Made by a program: the position numbers and the translations under genes
In this document: positions 1-8,728 of the stretch, in pieces
Layout of the letters: each line of letters begins with the position of its first letter
Numbering within the stretch: position 1 is the first letter of the stretch
Source of the DNA: Gordonia spumicola
Lineage (GTDB): Bacteria; Actinomycetota; Actinomycetes; Mycobacteriales; Mycobacteriaceae
Direction of reading: 5' to 3'
Assembly (NCBI RefSeq): GCF_009932475.1
Contig: NZ_BJOV01000003.1
Coordinates: 496,001 to 560,000, forward strand
DNA length: 64,000 bases
Notes under the pieces: model-generated
Databases searched by the model: none
The model's input: the letters and a program-made list of their open reading frames with translations, nothing else
What the model was told of the DNA's origin: nothing

Positions 1-1
1 G

Positions 2-760
2 TACCAGGTGTCCAGGCGGTCCGTCGACGGTCATGTGAAGTGGAGTCGGACGTTCGCCGCCGCCGCGACGCCCCGATACTCGGACGGTGTGCTCGTCGTC
101 GAGACCGCCGACGGCGCGGCGTTCGTCCTCGATCCGATCACCGGCGACGACATCGTGACCTGCGCATCGTGCACCGTCGAGGCGTTCTCGACCGGGGTGC
201 TCGTCTCGCACACACCGTTCTCGAACGCGTCCGTCGACTTCCATCCGGTGGTCGACGGGCGGGTGTCTGCGGACTCGGTGCACACCGCCCGCAGCCAGGT
301 GATCGTCGACGGTCCGTCGACCCTACCCGTGCTCACGGCAGGCGGCGACCAGTCGTTGGAGAGTCACGGCCGATACCAGGTCGTCGACCCGGCGACCGGC
401 CACGCCCGCTGGCAGGTGGACGACCCCGACCTGTCGAAAGTCCACGCCCGCCCGTGCGGTCCACTCGTCAGTTTCGCCCGCAAGGACCGCTCCCGCGTGT
501 TCGCGACGCTCGCGTCCGGTGACATCGTCGGGCAGCTGCCGCCGCCCGCGCTCGACGACCCGAGCGCCGACATCGACAAGCTGGCGTGCGTCGGTGCGTC
601 CGACGATGTCGTCGTCTTCACCGATCGCAGCCAACTGACCGCGTACCGCGCGTCGACCGGAGCGCAGGTGTGGACGTACCCGATCAACGGCGATGCGTCG
701 GACGTCGACGGGCGCATCGCGCTGCTCCAGGGCTCGACCCTCTCCGTCCTGGCCCCCTGA
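2..760 (+). CDS. Beta-propeller (PQQ/WD40-like) protein, 5' end outside window
   Basis: The reading frame is open from the first bases of the window, so this is the C-terminal 252 residues of a longer protein. It is rich in short strands with Asp-Gly turns (VDGHVKW, DPATGHARW, STGAQVWTY), the pattern of PQQ-like or quinoprotein beta-propeller blades in which a 'TG..W' motif recurs. No catalytic motif is visible. Actinobacterial proteins of this type are often secreted or membrane anchored, but the N-terminus is missing, so location cannot be judged. It ends with TGA and faces the next gene, with a stem-loop between. The exact function is unknown; assignment to the propeller fold is an inference from repeat spacing. 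Confidence 0.7.
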   Translation, partial: YQVSRRSVDGHVKWSRTFAAAATPRYSDGVLVVETADGAAFVLDPITGDDIVTCASCTVEAFSTGVLVSHTPFSNASVDFHPVVDGRVSADSVHTARSQVIVDGPSTLPVLTAGGDQSLESHGRYQVVDPATGHARWQVDDPDLSKVHARPCGPLVSFARKDRSRVFATLASGDIVGQLPPPALDDPSADIDKLACVGASDDVVVFTDRSQLTAYRASTGAQVWTYPINGDASDVDGRIALLQGSTLSVLAP

Positions 761-786
761 CCGGCGGGCGCTCTGCACGCTGGTGT

Positions 787-830
787 CCTGAACTGTTGAT
801 CCGTTGAATAGGTATTCAACGAACTTCAGG
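787..830. terminator. Stem-loop between convergent genes
   Basis: A perfect 9-bp inverted repeat, CGTTGAATA-GG-TATTCAACG (802-821), is nested inside an outer CCTGAA/TTCAGG pair. It lies between the stops of two convergent genes, so a bidirectional terminator is the simplest reading. There is no long T-run. Confidence 0.5.
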
Positions 831-843
831 TTCGGGACGCTAG

Positions 844-1701
844 CTAGATGAGTGCGGCGCCGATGACCTGTGCGAACGGTGTCCCGGCGGTTCCGCGAAG
901 GTCGGCGAGATCGGTCGACGACGAGTCGAGCGCACCGTCCGCGGCACCCGCGTCGGAGTCGGAGATGACCTGAGCCGCGACCTCCGGGAGTCCTGCCCCG
1001 ACGAGCGCGGCGGCGTAGTCGGCGACGGGGAGGTCCTGGTAGACGACGTCCTTGCCGGACACCTCGGCGAACGTAGCCGCGATGTCGTCGTACGTCAGGT
1101 GCTCGGACCCGACGAGTTCGTACACCGCGCCTGCGGGCGAACCGATCAGTGCGACGGCCGCGGCGTCGGCGTAGTCGTCGCGGGCCGCGGGTGCGACCGT
1201 CGCGGTACCCGCCGATCCGTAGAAGACGCCGCCGTCGATAGCCGCCGGGGCCGACCCCGCGTAGTTCTCCGAGTACCAGCCGTTGCGGAGCAGGATCACG
1301 TCGAGGCCGCTCTCAGTGAGCAGCTTCTCGGTCTCCCGGTGCTCGGCCGCGAGCATCAGCGGCGAGGTCGGCGCACCCAGGAGGCTGGTGTAGGCGACCA
1401 GACCGACACCGGCGGCCTTCGCGGCCTCGATCACGTTCGTGTGCTGTGCGGTACGGCGCCCCACCTCGGATCCGGACACGAACAGCAGTTTGTCTACGCC
1501 CGCGAGTGCACCCGTGAGGGTGTCCGGCTTCTCGTAGTCTCCGGTGCGCACGACGACACCCGCTTCGGCGAGCGATCCCGCCTTCGTGGTGTCCCGCACG
1601 ATCGCGACGATGTCGGAGGCCGCCACGCCTCGTCGGATGAGCGCGGCCACTGCCGCCCCACCGAGTCCACCAGTTGCTCCGGTCACTGCGTACGTCGTCA
1701 T
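844..1701 (-). CDS. NmrA-like SDR, NAD(P)H:quinone oxidoreductase type (QOR2/YtfG-like)
   Basis: A 285-residue NAD(P)-binding protein of the atypical SDR/NmrA family. The N-terminal glycine motif TGATGGLG (residues 7-14) is the dinucleotide-binding loop. The family includes E. coli YtfG (QorB) and C. glutamicum Qor2, which reduce quinones with NADPH. The ATG at 1701 is chosen because GAAGGGGC lies just upstream; an in-frame ATG at 1725 has no such site. It is transcribed divergently from an HxlR-family gene at 1829, the arrangement known for qor2/qorR and ytfG/ytfH, so it is probably repressed by that regulator and induced by thiol-reactive quinones. Family assignment is firm; substrate is inferred. 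Confidence 0.85.
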   Translation of the reverse strand: MTTYAVTGATGGLGGAAVAALIRRGVAASDIVAIVRDTTKAGSLAEAGVVVRTGDYEKPDTLTGALAGVDKLLFVSGSEVGRRTAQHTNVIEAAKAAGVGLVAYTSLLGAPTSPLMLAAEHRETEKLLTESGLDVILLRNGWYSENYAGSAPAAIDGGVFYGSAGTATVAPAARDDYADAAAVALIGSPAGAVYELVGSEHLTYDDIAATFAEVSGKDVVYQDLPVADYAAALVGAGLPEVAAQVISDSDAGAADGALDSSSTDLADLRGTAGTPFAQVIGAALI

Positions 1702-1758
1702 GGTTGCCCCTTCGAGAGTTCTCATCCGGCGATCGACTGATCGCTACCTCACGATCAT

Positions 1759-1780
1759 GCACTTACTTATCATGCAGTGC
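1759..1780. promoter_or_regulatory. Candidate HxlR/QorR operator
   Basis: The divergent intergenic region holds an inverted repeat GCACT-N12-AGTGC (1759-1780) and a direct repeat TCATGCA (1755-1761 and 1771-1777). It lies about 60 bp from the SDR start and 50 bp from the regulator start, a sensible place for a shared operator. Binding is inferred. Confidence 0.4.
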
Positions 1781-1815
1781 AACATCACAAGTCAGCACCA
1801 GCACTCACGTGGGGC

Positions 1816-1821
1816 TAGAAT
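1816..1821 (+). promoter_or_regulatory. -10 box for leaderless HxlR gene
   Basis: TAGAAT is followed by 7 bases and then the ATG at 1829. There is no Shine-Dalgarno sequence. This spacing puts the transcription start at or next to the A of ATG, as in leaderless actinobacterial mRNAs. Confidence 0.6.
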
Positions 1822-1828
1822 GTGAGGC

Positions 1829-2230
1829 ATGACCGAGAACCCGATCCCCTCCGACGTCGACCCGACGCTGGAGGCCGACGTGTTCTCACGCAACTGTTCG
1901 TCCCGCGCCGTCCTTCAGAACGCGACGAGCCGCTGGGGGCTGCTCGCCCTTGTGGCACTGCGCGACGGCGACCTCCGATTCAGCGCCCTGCGCCGCCGCG
2001 TCGACGGGGTCAGTGAACGCATGTTGTCGCAGACCCTGCAGGCGCTCGAACGCGACGGATTCGTCAATCGGGAAGTGCTGCAGGCGATCCCGCCCCGCGT
2101 CGAGTACTCGCTGACGGAGCTCGGCTCCGCGGCGGCCGAGCGGTTGTCGGACCTGATCGACCTCGTCGAAGGGCATATCTCCGAGGTTCACGAGTCACAG
2201 GAAGCGCACGACGCGCGGCGCAACGGCTGA
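1829..2230 (+). CDS. HxlR (DUF24) family transcriptional regulator, QorR-like
   Basis: A 133-residue winged-helix regulator. The HxlR core spans about residues 23-105, with the pattern SRWGLLALVALRDGDLRFSALRRR and a wing ending in EYSLTELG. Cys23 in the motif NCSSR occupies the position of the conserved redox-sensing cysteine of DUF24 regulators such as C. glutamicum QorR, where oxidation by diamide or quinones releases DNA. It is divergent from the quinone-reductase-like SDR and probably represses that gene and itself. The start is set by a TAGAAT box 7 bases upstream, which suggests a leaderless mRNA. The role is inferred from context; the family is clear. Confidence 0.85.
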   Translation: MTENPIPSDVDPTLEADVFSRNCSSRAVLQNATSRWGLLALVALRDGDLRFSALRRRVDGVSERMLSQTLQALERDGFVNREVLQAIPPRVEYSLTELGSAAAERLSDLIDLVEGHISEVHESQEAHDARRNG

Positions 2231-2273
2231 GTCAATCCGCGAGTTCGACAAGCCGGCCCGTTCCGCACACAAC

Positions 2274-2318
2274 AGCTCCGAGCCCTGTGACCACATACTG
2301 GTCACAGGGCTCGGAGCT
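2274..2318. terminator. Bidirectional terminator, 20-bp perfect stem
   Basis: Arms 2274-2293 and 2299-2318 are perfect complements around a 5-base loop (CATAC). The element sits between the stop of the HxlR gene and the stop of the aminopeptidase gene, which converge, so it can end both transcripts. Confidence 0.75.
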
Positions 2319-2323
2319 AGGTG

Positions 2324-3643
2324 TCAGCGCAGGAACGCGGCCAGCGCGGCCGAGTACATGGCGACATCGTCGACGCCCATGAGCTCACGACAGCTGTGCA
2401 TGGCGAGCTGCGGCGCGCCCACATCGACGGTCAGCAGACCGGTCCGGGTCGCGGTCAGCGGACCGATCGTCGAACCGCACGGCAGGTCGGCTCGATGGAT
2501 GTACCGCTGCAACGGGACACCGGCGTCGCGGCACGCCAGCGCGAACTCGGCCTCACCGATCGCGTCCGACGCGTACCGCAGGTTCTGATTCACCTTCAGC
2601 ACCGGACCACCGTTCACCGCGATGTGGTGACTCGGCTCGTGTCGTTCCGAATAGTTCGGATGGGTGGCGTGGGCCATGTCGCCCGATGCACAGATGCTCG
2701 ACGCCATGATCCGCAGGAACTCGTCACGGTCGCCGCCGTGCGCGCCGACGATCCGCTCGCAGACGGTGACCAGGAAGTCGGACGACGCTCCGCGTTCGGA
2801 TCCCGACCCCACCTCTTCGTGGTCGAAGAGAGCGAGCATCGCGATCCCTCTCGACTGCGCTCGAGGAGCCGAAAGGTCCTCGCTTCCCGAGCGCAGTCGA
2901 GGGACGTCCAACAACGCCCGGAGACCGGCGTAGCAGGTCCCCTGGTTGTCCAGGCGCGGCGCGCTGAGCAGGTCGCCCGCCGATCCGATGATGCGCGAGG
3001 GCGTGACGTCGTGCGTCATCAGCTCCCAGCCGAGGACGGCGCCGGGGTCGACGCCCGCCCGGTCGGCGACGAACGACAGCAACGGCCGCGTCTCCCCCAC
3101 GCCGCGGATCCCGTCGACGTGCCGCTGCGGGTCGAGATGAACACCCTTGCGGTCGTCGGACAGGTGGATCGCGAGCTGCGGCACACGCAGCACGGGCTCG
3201 TCGATGCGGACCAACGTGTGCACCACACGGCCGCCGTCGTCGTACGCGAGGCGCCCGGAGAGCCCGAGGTCGCGGTCGAGCCATGAGTTGAGCCACGCGC
3301 CGCCGTACGGTTCCAACGCCACCGTCGAGAGCCCGGCTGCGGAACGGTCGGGATTCTGCTTCACACGCAGGTTGGGACTGTCGGTGTGCCCGCCGACGAT
3401 TCGGAACGGCTGCGGAGCGCGCTCGAGCATGGTCTCCATCACCGACGCGTCCCACGCGATGATCGATCCGCCGCGGATCACATAGCCGCGGATGGTCGTC
3501 GACCAGGGCCGATCCTCGAACACTCGCGTGTAGCCCGCGGTGTCGAGCTCGGCGGCGACCGTCGCGCAGACGTGAAACGGCGACGGCGAGGCGTCGATGA
3601 AGTCACCGAGCCCCGCCGCCGTCGCAGACGTGTTCACCGTCAT
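2324..3643 (-). CDS. M18 family aminopeptidase (aspartyl aminopeptidase-like)
   Basis: A 439-residue di-zinc aminopeptidase of family M18, expected in the cytosol and acting on acidic N-terminal residues. Metal-site motifs are visible: [10 protein letters not shown] (His86, Asp88), RLDNQ near residue 227 and DHEEVGS near 273-279. The ATG overlaps the purQ stop (ATGA), so the two are translationally coupled; in M. tuberculosis a homologue (Rv0800) lies in the same purine neighbourhood. Odd feature: residues about 248-265, just before the ALFDHEE motif, are encoded by a 14-bp inverted repeat (2850-2863 / 2888-2901), part of which recurs at the end of purC. This looks like an in-frame repeat insertion in a surface loop. 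Confidence 0.9.
   Translation of the reverse strand: MTVNTSATAAGLGDFIDASPSPFHVCATVAAELDTAGYTRVFEDRPWSTTIRGYVIRGGSIIAWDASVMETMLERAPQPFRIVGGHTDSPNLRVKQNPDRSAAGLSTVALEPYGGAWLNSWLDRDLGLSGRLAYDDGGRVVHTLVRIDEPVLRVPQLAIHLSDDRKGVHLDPQRHVDGIRGVGETRPLLSFVADRAGVDPGAVLGWELMTHDVTPSRIIGSAGDLLSAPRLDNQGTCYAGLRALLDVPRLRSGSEDLSAPRAQSRGIAMLALFDHEEVGSGSERGASSDFLVTVCERIVGAHGGDRDEFLRIMASSICASGDMAHATHPNYSERHEPSHHIAVNGGPVLKVNQNLRYASDAIGEAEFALACRDAGVPLQRYIHRADLPCGSTIGPLTATRTGLLTVDVGAPQLAMHSCRELMGVDDVAMYSAALAAFLR
2850..2901. repeat. Palindromic repeat inside apeB-like coding sequence
   Basis: Perfect 14-bp arms CTCGACTGCGCTCG and CGAGCGCAGTCGAG enclose 24 bases that contain a smaller AGGA/TCCT pair around GCCGAAAGG. 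The right arm extends to a 17-mer (2887-2903) that is identical to 13451-13467 at the end of purC. The codons stay in frame. Confidence 0.8.
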
Positions 3644-4323
3644 CAGACGGCCGACAGCACCGAGTCCAGCGCCGAGTAGAACAGGCCGAGACCGTCGTCG
3701 GACGGGCCGGTCAGCGCTTCGGTCGCGTGCTCCGGATGCGGCATCAGGCCGACGACGCGGCCGTTCGCGCTGGAGATGCCCGCGATGTCGAGCTGCGAAC
3801 CGTTCGGGTTGCCGCCCGCGTACGTGAACGCGATGCGGCCCTCACCCTTGAGTTCTTCGAGGGTCTCGTCGGACGCCACGTAGCGTCCTTCACCCGACTT
3901 GAGCGGGATCAGGATCTCGGCGCCCACCTCGTAGCGGCTGGTCCACGCGGTCGTGTTCGACTCGACGCGCAGCCACTCGTCGCGGCAGATGAAGTGCAGA
4001 CCCTCGTTGCGGATCAGCGCGCCCGGAAGCAGGCCCGCCTCGCAGATGATCTGGAAGCCGTTGCAGATGCCGAGCACGGGCATGCCGCCCTCCGCCGCCT
4101 TGACGACCTCGCCCATCACCGGCGCGAACTTCGCGATGGCGCCCGCACGCAGGTAGTCGCCGTACGAGAAGCCGCCGGGGACCACGATGGCGTCGACGCC
4201 CTTGAGGTCGGCGTCGCCGTGCCACAGGGAGACCGCTTCGCCGCCCGCTCGGGTCACCGCGCGGGCGGCGTCGACGTCGTCGAGGGTTCCGGGGAAGGTG
4301 ATGACTCCGATGCGAGCAGACAT
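3643..4323 (-). CDS. purQ: Phosphoribosylformylglycinamidine synthase subunit PurQ
   Basis: A 226-residue class I glutamine amidotransferase that supplies ammonia to PurL for conversion of FGAR to FGAM in de novo purine synthesis. Nucleophile Cys87 lies in GICNGFQ; the His-Glu of the triad are in PHPEHATE (about 196-198). The length is normal for the small PurQ found with a separate PurS and PurL. The start at 4323 (MSARIG) has GGCGGAG upstream and lies 2 bp from the purS stop, so purS and purQ are one operon. purL itself is not adjacent and is not in the window; the aminopeptidase gene follows instead. Confidence 0.97.
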   Translation of the reverse strand: MSARIGVITFPGTLDDVDAARAVTRAGGEAVSLWHGDADLKGVDAIVVPGGFSYGDYLRAGAIAKFAPVMGEVVKAAEGGMPVLGICNGFQIICEAGLLPGALIRNEGLHFICRDEWLRVESNTTAWTSRYEVGAEILIPLKSGEGRYVASDETLEELKGEGRIAFTYAGGNPNGSQLDIAGISSANGRVVGLMPHPEHATEALTGPSDDGLGLFYSALDSVLSAV

Positions 4324-4325
4324 GC

Positions 4326-4565
4326 TCACTCCGCCACGCGCGAGACGGTGAAGTTCTCGATGACCGTGTTGGTCAGGAGTTCTTCGGCGATACGCCCGAG
4401 CGCGGCGTCGTCGACGGTGCCGTCGACCTCGAGTTCGAAGCGCTTGCCCTGTCGGACGTCGGCGACTCCGGAGAATCCGAGACGGCCCAGGGCTCCGACG
4501 ATCGCCTGCCCCTGCGGGTCCAGGATCTCGGCCTTGGGCATGACATCGACAACTACACGTGCCAT
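4326..4565 (-). CDS. purS: Phosphoribosylformylglycinamidine synthase subunit PurS
   Basis: A 79-residue PurS, the small dimeric subunit that holds PurQ and PurL together in the FGAM synthase complex. The start [16 protein letters not shown] and the end [12 protein letters not shown] are typical of the family. A strong ribosome site, AGAAGGAG, lies 10 bases before the ATG, and a TACGAT box lies further upstream, so the purS-purQ-aminopeptidase operon appears to begin here. Confidence 0.96.
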   Translation of the reverse strand: MARVVVDVMPKAEILDPQGQAIVGALGRLGFSGVADVRQGKRFELEVDGTVDDAALGRIAEELLTNTVIENFTVSRVAE

Positions 4566-4619
4566 CGCGGCATCGCTCCTTCTGGCGGGGGTGAGTCCTA
4601 CAGAGGTATCGTACCCGGC

Positions 4620-5105
4620 CTACAGTGCGGCTTCGATCGCGGCGATGACCTCCGGAGCGTCCGGCTCCGTGCGGGGACGGAAACGATTGATCACGTCGCC
4701 CTCGGACGAGACGAGGAACTTCTCGAAGTTCCACTGGATGTCGCCGGCCTCGCCGTCCGCGTCGGTCGCCTGCGTGAGGACGTCGTACAGCGGATGGCGG
4801 TCGTCGCCGTTCACGTCCGCCTTCTCCAGCAGCGGGAAGCTGACGCCGTACGTCGTGGAGCAGAAGGTGGCGATCTCGTCCGCGGTGCCCGGCTCCTGCC
4901 CCATGAACTGGTTGCACGGCATGCCGACGACCGTCAGTCCGCGCGGACCGTACGTCTCCTGCAGTTTCTCCAGACCGCCGTACTGCGGGGTGAGGCCGCA
5001 CTTGGAGGCGACGTTCACGACGAGCAGCGGACCGTCGAACGACGCGAGGTCGAGCGCGGATCCATCGAGGGCGTTGACGGGCACGGATTTCACGGAGTGA
5101 CTCAT
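4620..5105 (-). CDS. Glutathione peroxidase family protein (Cys type)
   Basis: A 161-residue thioredoxin-fold peroxidase that reduces hydrogen or lipid peroxides. The catalytic tetrad is visible: Cys36 in NVASKCGLT (cysteine, not selenocysteine), Gln66 in MPCNQF, and Trp125-Asn126 in WNFEKF. Actinobacterial enzymes of this class usually take electrons from thioredoxin, since these bacteria use mycothiol and not glutathione; that donor is inferred. The ATG lies 7 bases from a TAGGCT box (5113-5118, minus strand), indicating a leaderless transcript. It is divergent from the MarR gene, with about 80 bp between them. Confidence 0.93.
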   Translation of the reverse strand: MSHSVKSVPVNALDGSALDLASFDGPLLVVNVASKCGLTPQYGGLEKLQETYGPRGLTVVGMPCNQFMGQEPGTADEIATFCSTTYGVSFPLLEKADVNGDDRHPLYDVLTQATDADGEAGDIQWNFEKFLVSSEGDVINRFRPRTEPDAPEVIAAIEAAL

Positions 5106-5160
5106 GTCGCTCAGCCTACGGCCCGGTGAGGAACCTCACCACTAATTGTGTTGCAGCAAT

Positions 5161-5179
5161 AGTTGCGTGGACGTAACTT
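5161..5179 (+). promoter_or_regulatory. MarR operator overlapping a leaderless -10 box
   Basis: An imperfect inverted repeat AGTTGCG-TGGA-CGTAACT (5161-5178, one mismatch) overlaps the -10 box TAACTT (5174-5179), which is 6 bases before the GTG at 5186. A MarR dimer bound here would block its own promoter. Just upstream is a second small palindrome, TTGCAGCAA. Confidence 0.5.
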
Positions 5180-5185
5180 AATTTG

Positions 5186-5659
5186 GTGCCATCAATCGAC
5201 TCCGCCGACGAATCCGTCCGCAGCACGCGCGACGCGCTGCGGTCGTTCCTCGAATACCTCGCCGAGTTGCACGGAAAGCGCACGGTCGACTCGCTCGCCA
5301 CCACGGAGCTCACACTCTCCCAGGTGCGCATGCTGCTCGTCCTCCGCCAGAAATGCGACGCGATCTCGGTGAACTGCCTCGCCGACGCCGTGGGCCTCTC
5401 GCTCGCGGCCGCCGGACGAGGTGTGGACCGTCTGGTCGGCATCGACCTGGTCGACCGTCGCGAAGACTCGGCCGATCGCCGCGTCAAGCGACTCTCCTTG
5501 ACCGAAAAGGGCACCGACCTGCTCGACAAGCATTTCGCGATCAAGGACGACGACCTCAACGGTGTGGTCACATCCCTGCCCGCCGATGTCCGGGCCCGCT
5601 TCCGCGACGCCCTGTCCGACGTACTGATTCATCTCTCACCAGAGAAAGTGACCTCATGA
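5186..5659 (+). CDS. MarR family transcriptional regulator
   Basis: A 157-residue winged-helix MarR protein. The recognition region covers about residues 45-110 (LTLSQVRMLLVLRQK, then DRLVGIDLVDRREDSADRR, the characteristic DxRxx wing). No Shine-Dalgarno precedes the TTG (5183) or GTG (5186) codons; GTG is preferred because TAACTT lies 6 bases upstream. The stop overlaps the next ATG (ATGA), so the regulator and the exporter are coupled. The usual role of such pairs is repression of the efflux pump until a drug or phenolic ligand binds; this is inferred from context. Confidence 0.9.
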   Translation: MPSIDSADESVRSTRDALRSFLEYLAELHGKRTVDSLATTELTLSQVRMLLVLRQKCDAISVNCLADAVGLSLAAAGRGVDRLVGIDLVDRREDSADRRVKRLSLTEKGTDLLDKHFAIKDDDLNGVVTSLPADVRARFRDALSDVLIHLSPEKVTS

Positions 5660-7200
5660 CCTCACCAGCTTCGGCGGCCGCGCCGGACAAGCTCGGCCGC
5701 GACGTCTTCGTCGTCGCGGGCGTCATCGTGCTCGGCGCGATCATGTCGATCCTCGACGTGACCGTCGTGTCCGTCGCCCAGCCCACCTTCATCACCGAGT
5801 TCGGCACCACGTCGGCAGGCGCCGCATGGTCCATGACCGGCTACACGCTGGCCCTCGCGGCCGTCATCCCGACGGCCAGCTGGGCCGCGTCACGCTTCGG
5901 CACCAAACGCGTCTACATGGCGTCCCTGATCCTGTTCCTCATCGGATCGGTGCTGTGCGCACTGGCCTGGAACATCGGCTCGCTCGTCGCGTTCCGCGTG
6001 ATCCAGGGCTTCGGCGGAGGCCTGCTCATGCCCATCGGCATGATGATCATGACCCGCGCCGCGGGCCCCGAACGAGTCGGCTCGGTCATGGCAGTGCTCG
6101 GCATCCCGATGCTCCTCGGCCCGATCATGGGCCCGATCCTCGGCGGCTGGCTCATCGAGATCGCCAGCTGGCACTGGGTGTTCCTGATCAACGTCCCGAT
6201 CGGCGTGATCGCCCTCGTCTACGCATGGTTCGCGCTGCCCGCCGGCGACCAGGAACCCGGCCGCAAGATCGACGTCCCCGGCCTGCTCATGCTGTCTCCC
6301 GGCCTCGCGCTGTTCCTGTTCGGCGTCTCGTCGAGCGCCGAGGAGCGCACCTTCAACGCGCCGCGTGTCTACATTCCGATGATCATCGGCGCCATCCTGA
6401 TCGGCCTGTTCGTCCGCCACGCGTTCCGCACCACGCACCCGCTGCTCGACCTGCGCCTGTTCCGCAACCGGACGCTGCGCATCTCGGTCATCACGATGTC
6501 GCTGTTCGCGATGGCCTTCTTCGGCGCATCGCTGCTGTACCCGCAGTACTTCATCGTCGTCCGCGGCGAGTCGACCCTCATGGCGGGCCTGCTGTTGGCT
6601 CCGCAGGGCATCGGCGCCATGCTGACCATGCCGATCGCGGGCCGGATGACCGACAAGATCGGTCCCGGCAAGTTCGTCCTCACCGGCCTCGTCCTGATCG
6701 CGATCGGCGTCTCCGCGTTCATCACGATCGGCACCGACACCTCGTACTGGTTCCTGTGCGCCGCACTGTTCGTCCAGGGCCTCGGCATGGGCATGACCAT
6801 GATGCCGATCATGTCGTCGGCCCTCGCCACGCTGCGCGGACCGGAGATCTCCGACGGCTCGACCCTGATGAACGCCATCCAGCAGACCTCGTCGTCGATC
6901 GGCACCGGCGTCATCACCGTCATCTTCACCACCATGCTCGCCCCGCTGTCCCAGGCCATGATGCAGGCGGGCGGCGACGAGGACAAGAGCCTCAAGGTTC
7001 TCGCGGAGCACGGGTACACCGACCCGAAGGCTGGCATCGGAGCATTCCTGTCCGACACCGCGTCCACCTACGGTGACACGTTCATCATCGCGACCGTCCT
7101 CGTCGCGCTGACGCTGATCCCCGCGTTCTTCCTCCCCCGCCGCAAGCTGGTGGCCGAGGGCGCCGCGGACGAGCAGAAGGTCCCCGTCGCGATGCACTGA
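5656..7200 (+). CDS. DHA2 family (EmrB/QacA-type) multidrug exporter
   Basis: A 514-residue major facilitator protein with about 14 membrane segments, the hallmark of the DHA2 proton-drug antiporters. Motif C-like sequence GIPMLLGPIMGPILGG lies near residues 150-166, and motif D1 LDVTVVSVAQP follows helix 1. It exports lipophilic drugs or cations across the cytoplasmic membrane; the substrate cannot be read from sequence. It is translationally coupled to the preceding MarR gene. In M. tuberculosis a DHA2 exporter (Rv0783c, emrB) lies next to ptrB in the purine region; here the same two gene types are separated by the hen1-pnkp cassette. Confidence 0.93.
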   Translation: MTSPASAAAPDKLGRDVFVVAGVIVLGAIMSILDVTVVSVAQPTFITEFGTTSAGAAWSMTGYTLALAAVIPTASWAASRFGTKRVYMASLILFLIGSVLCALAWNIGSLVAFRVIQGFGGGLLMPIGMMIMTRAAGPERVGSVMAVLGIPMLLGPIMGPILGGWLIEIASWHWVFLINVPIGVIALVYAWFALPAGDQEPGRKIDVPGLLMLSPGLALFLFGVSSSAEERTFNAPRVYIPMIIGAILIGLFVRHAFRTTHPLLDLRLFRNRTLRISVITMSLFAMAFFGASLLYPQYFIVVRGESTLMAGLLLAPQGIGAMLTMPIAGRMTDKIGPGKFVLTGLVLIAIGVSAFITIGTDTSYWFLCAALFVQGLGMGMTMMPIMSSALATLRGPEISDGSTLMNAIQQTSSSIGTGVITVIFTTMLAPLSQAMMQAGGDEDKSLKVLAEHGYTDPKAGIGAFLSDTASTYGDTFIIATVLVALTLIPAFFLPRRKLVAEGAADEQKVPVAMH

Positions 7201-7214
7201 TCGCACTGGCCTTT

Positions 7215-7265
7215 CAACTTCGGCACTCCCCGCCGCGCTATGCGCGGTGGGGAGTGCCGAAGTTG
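7215..7265. repeat. Flanking palindrome, left copy (terminator-like)
   Basis: Arms 7215-7238 and 7242-7265 (24 bp, one mismatch) enclose a 3-base loop. A second copy of the same sequence (AACTTCGGCACTCCC core) occurs at 11238-11286. The two copies bracket hen1-pnkp. This copy is immediately downstream of the exporter stop and could act as its terminator. Confidence 0.85.
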
Positions 7266-7351
7266 TTTCGGCGGATATGTTGTTGCCCCAGAGTTGCGGC
7301 CGGGATAGACATGAGTGTCCGTATCCGCGCTATTCAGGGGAATGTCCTCCG

Positions 7352-8728
7352 GTGATCCTGACCATTTCGACGACGCATCGGCCCGCCACCGATCTCGGGT
7401 TCCTCTTGCACAAGCATCCGGACCGGGTTCAACAGTTCTCGGAATCGTTCGGCTCGGCGACGGTCTTCTACCCTGATGCGGACGAGGATCGCTGCACGGT
7501 GGCCTTGATGCTCGACGTCGACCCCATCGCGTTGGCCCGCTCACGTGGTCGGCGATCACCCGACTTCGCTCTCGCGCAGTACGTCAACGATCGACCGTAT
7601 GCCGCGACGTCGCTGCTCGCGGTCGCGCTCGGTCGAGTCTTCCGCACCGCTCGGACGGGCCGCTGCGATTCACGGCAAGCCCTCGCCGACTCGGTTCTCC
7701 CGCTCGAGGTCACGGTCCCTGTGCTGCCCTGCCGCGGAGGACCGGATTTCGCGCAGCGGATCTTCGCTCCCCTCGGCTGGGAGGTCGACGCCGATCCGAT
7801 CGCTCTCGACCCGGCGTTTCCCGACTGGGGAGACTCGAGGTACGTCCGCCTGCAGTTGAAGGGCGACGTCCGGCTCGCCGACGCGGTGAATCAGCTCTAC
7901 GTGCTGCTGCCCGCGTTCGACTCGTCGAAGCACTACTGGCAGGACTCGACCGAGGTGGACAAGCTCCTGAACGCCGGCGGCGACTGGCTCGCATCCCATC
8001 CCGCGCGCGACACGATCGTCTCCCGGTATCTGGCCCGTACCAGCGGACTCACCGGCATCGCACGTGCGCGCCTCGCCGAGCTCGACGACACCCCAGACGA
8101 GCCCGCGGAGGAGCTGCCCGTCGCCGCGCGCTCGGCGCCGCTCAACGCGCAGCGGCACGCCGCGGTGCTCGCCGAGATCGACCGCCTCCGACCCGCCTCC
8201 GTGATCGACCTCGGCTGCGGGTCCGGGCGGCTCCTGTCGAAGCTGCTGCGTACAGACGTCTCGCGCGTGGCGGGCTGCGACGTGTCCACGCGCGAGCTCA
8301 CCCGGGCCGCCGAGTACCTGCACGTGGAGAACATGACCGAGCGCCAGTCCGCGCGCCTCTACCTCTTCCAGGCCGCGCTGACCTACGTCGACGAGAGGTT
8401 CTCCGGGTACGACGTCGCCGTCCTCATGGAAGTGATCGAGCACCTCGACCTCCCTCGACTCGACGCTCTGGAGCGTGTCGTGTTCGGTGTCGCCCGACCC
8501 GGCGCGGTCCTCGTGACCACCCCCAATGTCGAATACAACGTCCGCTACGAGGACCTTGTCGGCGCCCGCCATCCGGATCACCGGTTCGAGTGGACGCGTG
8601 CCGAGTTCTCGGCGTGGGCCGACCGCGTCGCGGCCGACAACGGCTACCGGGTCGACTACCGCGGGATCGGCGACACCGACCCCGCTCTTGGATCCCCTAC
8701 GCAGATGGCGGTGTTCACTCGTGACTGA
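7352..8728 (+). CDS. hen1: 3'-terminal RNA ribose 2'-O-methyltransferase Hen1
   Basis: A 458-residue two-domain protein. The N-terminal half (about 1-230, starting VILTISTTHRPATDLGFLL) is the domain unique to bacterial Hen1. The C-terminal half is a SAM methyltransferase with VIDLGCGSGRLL (motif I) and MEVIEHLDLPRL, which carries the Glu/Glu/His/His metal ligands of the Hen1 family. It methylates the 2'-OH of the 3' end at a broken RNA so that, after sealing by Pnkp, the site resists recleavage by ribotoxins. The GTG at 7352 matches the family N-terminus; upstream in-frame codons do not. Its 3' end overlaps pnkp by 8 bp, so the two are coupled. Confidence 0.95.
   Translation: MILTISTTHRPATDLGFLLHKHPDRVQQFSESFGSATVFYPDADEDRCTVALMLDVDPIALARSRGRRSPDFALAQYVNDRPYAATSLLAVALGRVFRTARTGRCDSRQALADSVLPLEVTVPVLPCRGGPDFAQRIFAPLGWEVDADPIALDPAFPDWGDSRYVRLQLKGDVRLADAVNQLYVLLPAFDSSKHYWQDSTEVDKLLNAGGDWLASHPARDTIVSRYLARTSGLTGIARARLAELDDTPDEPAEELPVAARSAPLNAQRHAAVLAEIDRLRPASVIDLGCGSGRLLSKLLRTDVSRVAGCDVSTRELTRAAEYLHVENMTERQSARLYLFQAALTYVDERFSGYDVAVLMEVIEHLDLPRLDALERVVFGVARPGAVLVTTPNVEYNVRYEDLVGARHPDHRFEWTRAEFSAWADRVAADNGYRVDYRGIGDTDPALGSPTQMAVFTRD

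Noticed and set aside
4620..5105. Selenocysteine in the glutathione peroxidase
   Set aside because: The active-site codon is TGC (Cys36), and no in-frame TGA is present.
5890..7206. Antisense open frame of 438 codons opposite the DHA2 exporter
   Set aside because: Extreme Arg/His/Asp/Gly composition without motifs; a GC-rich shadow of the helices on the other strand.
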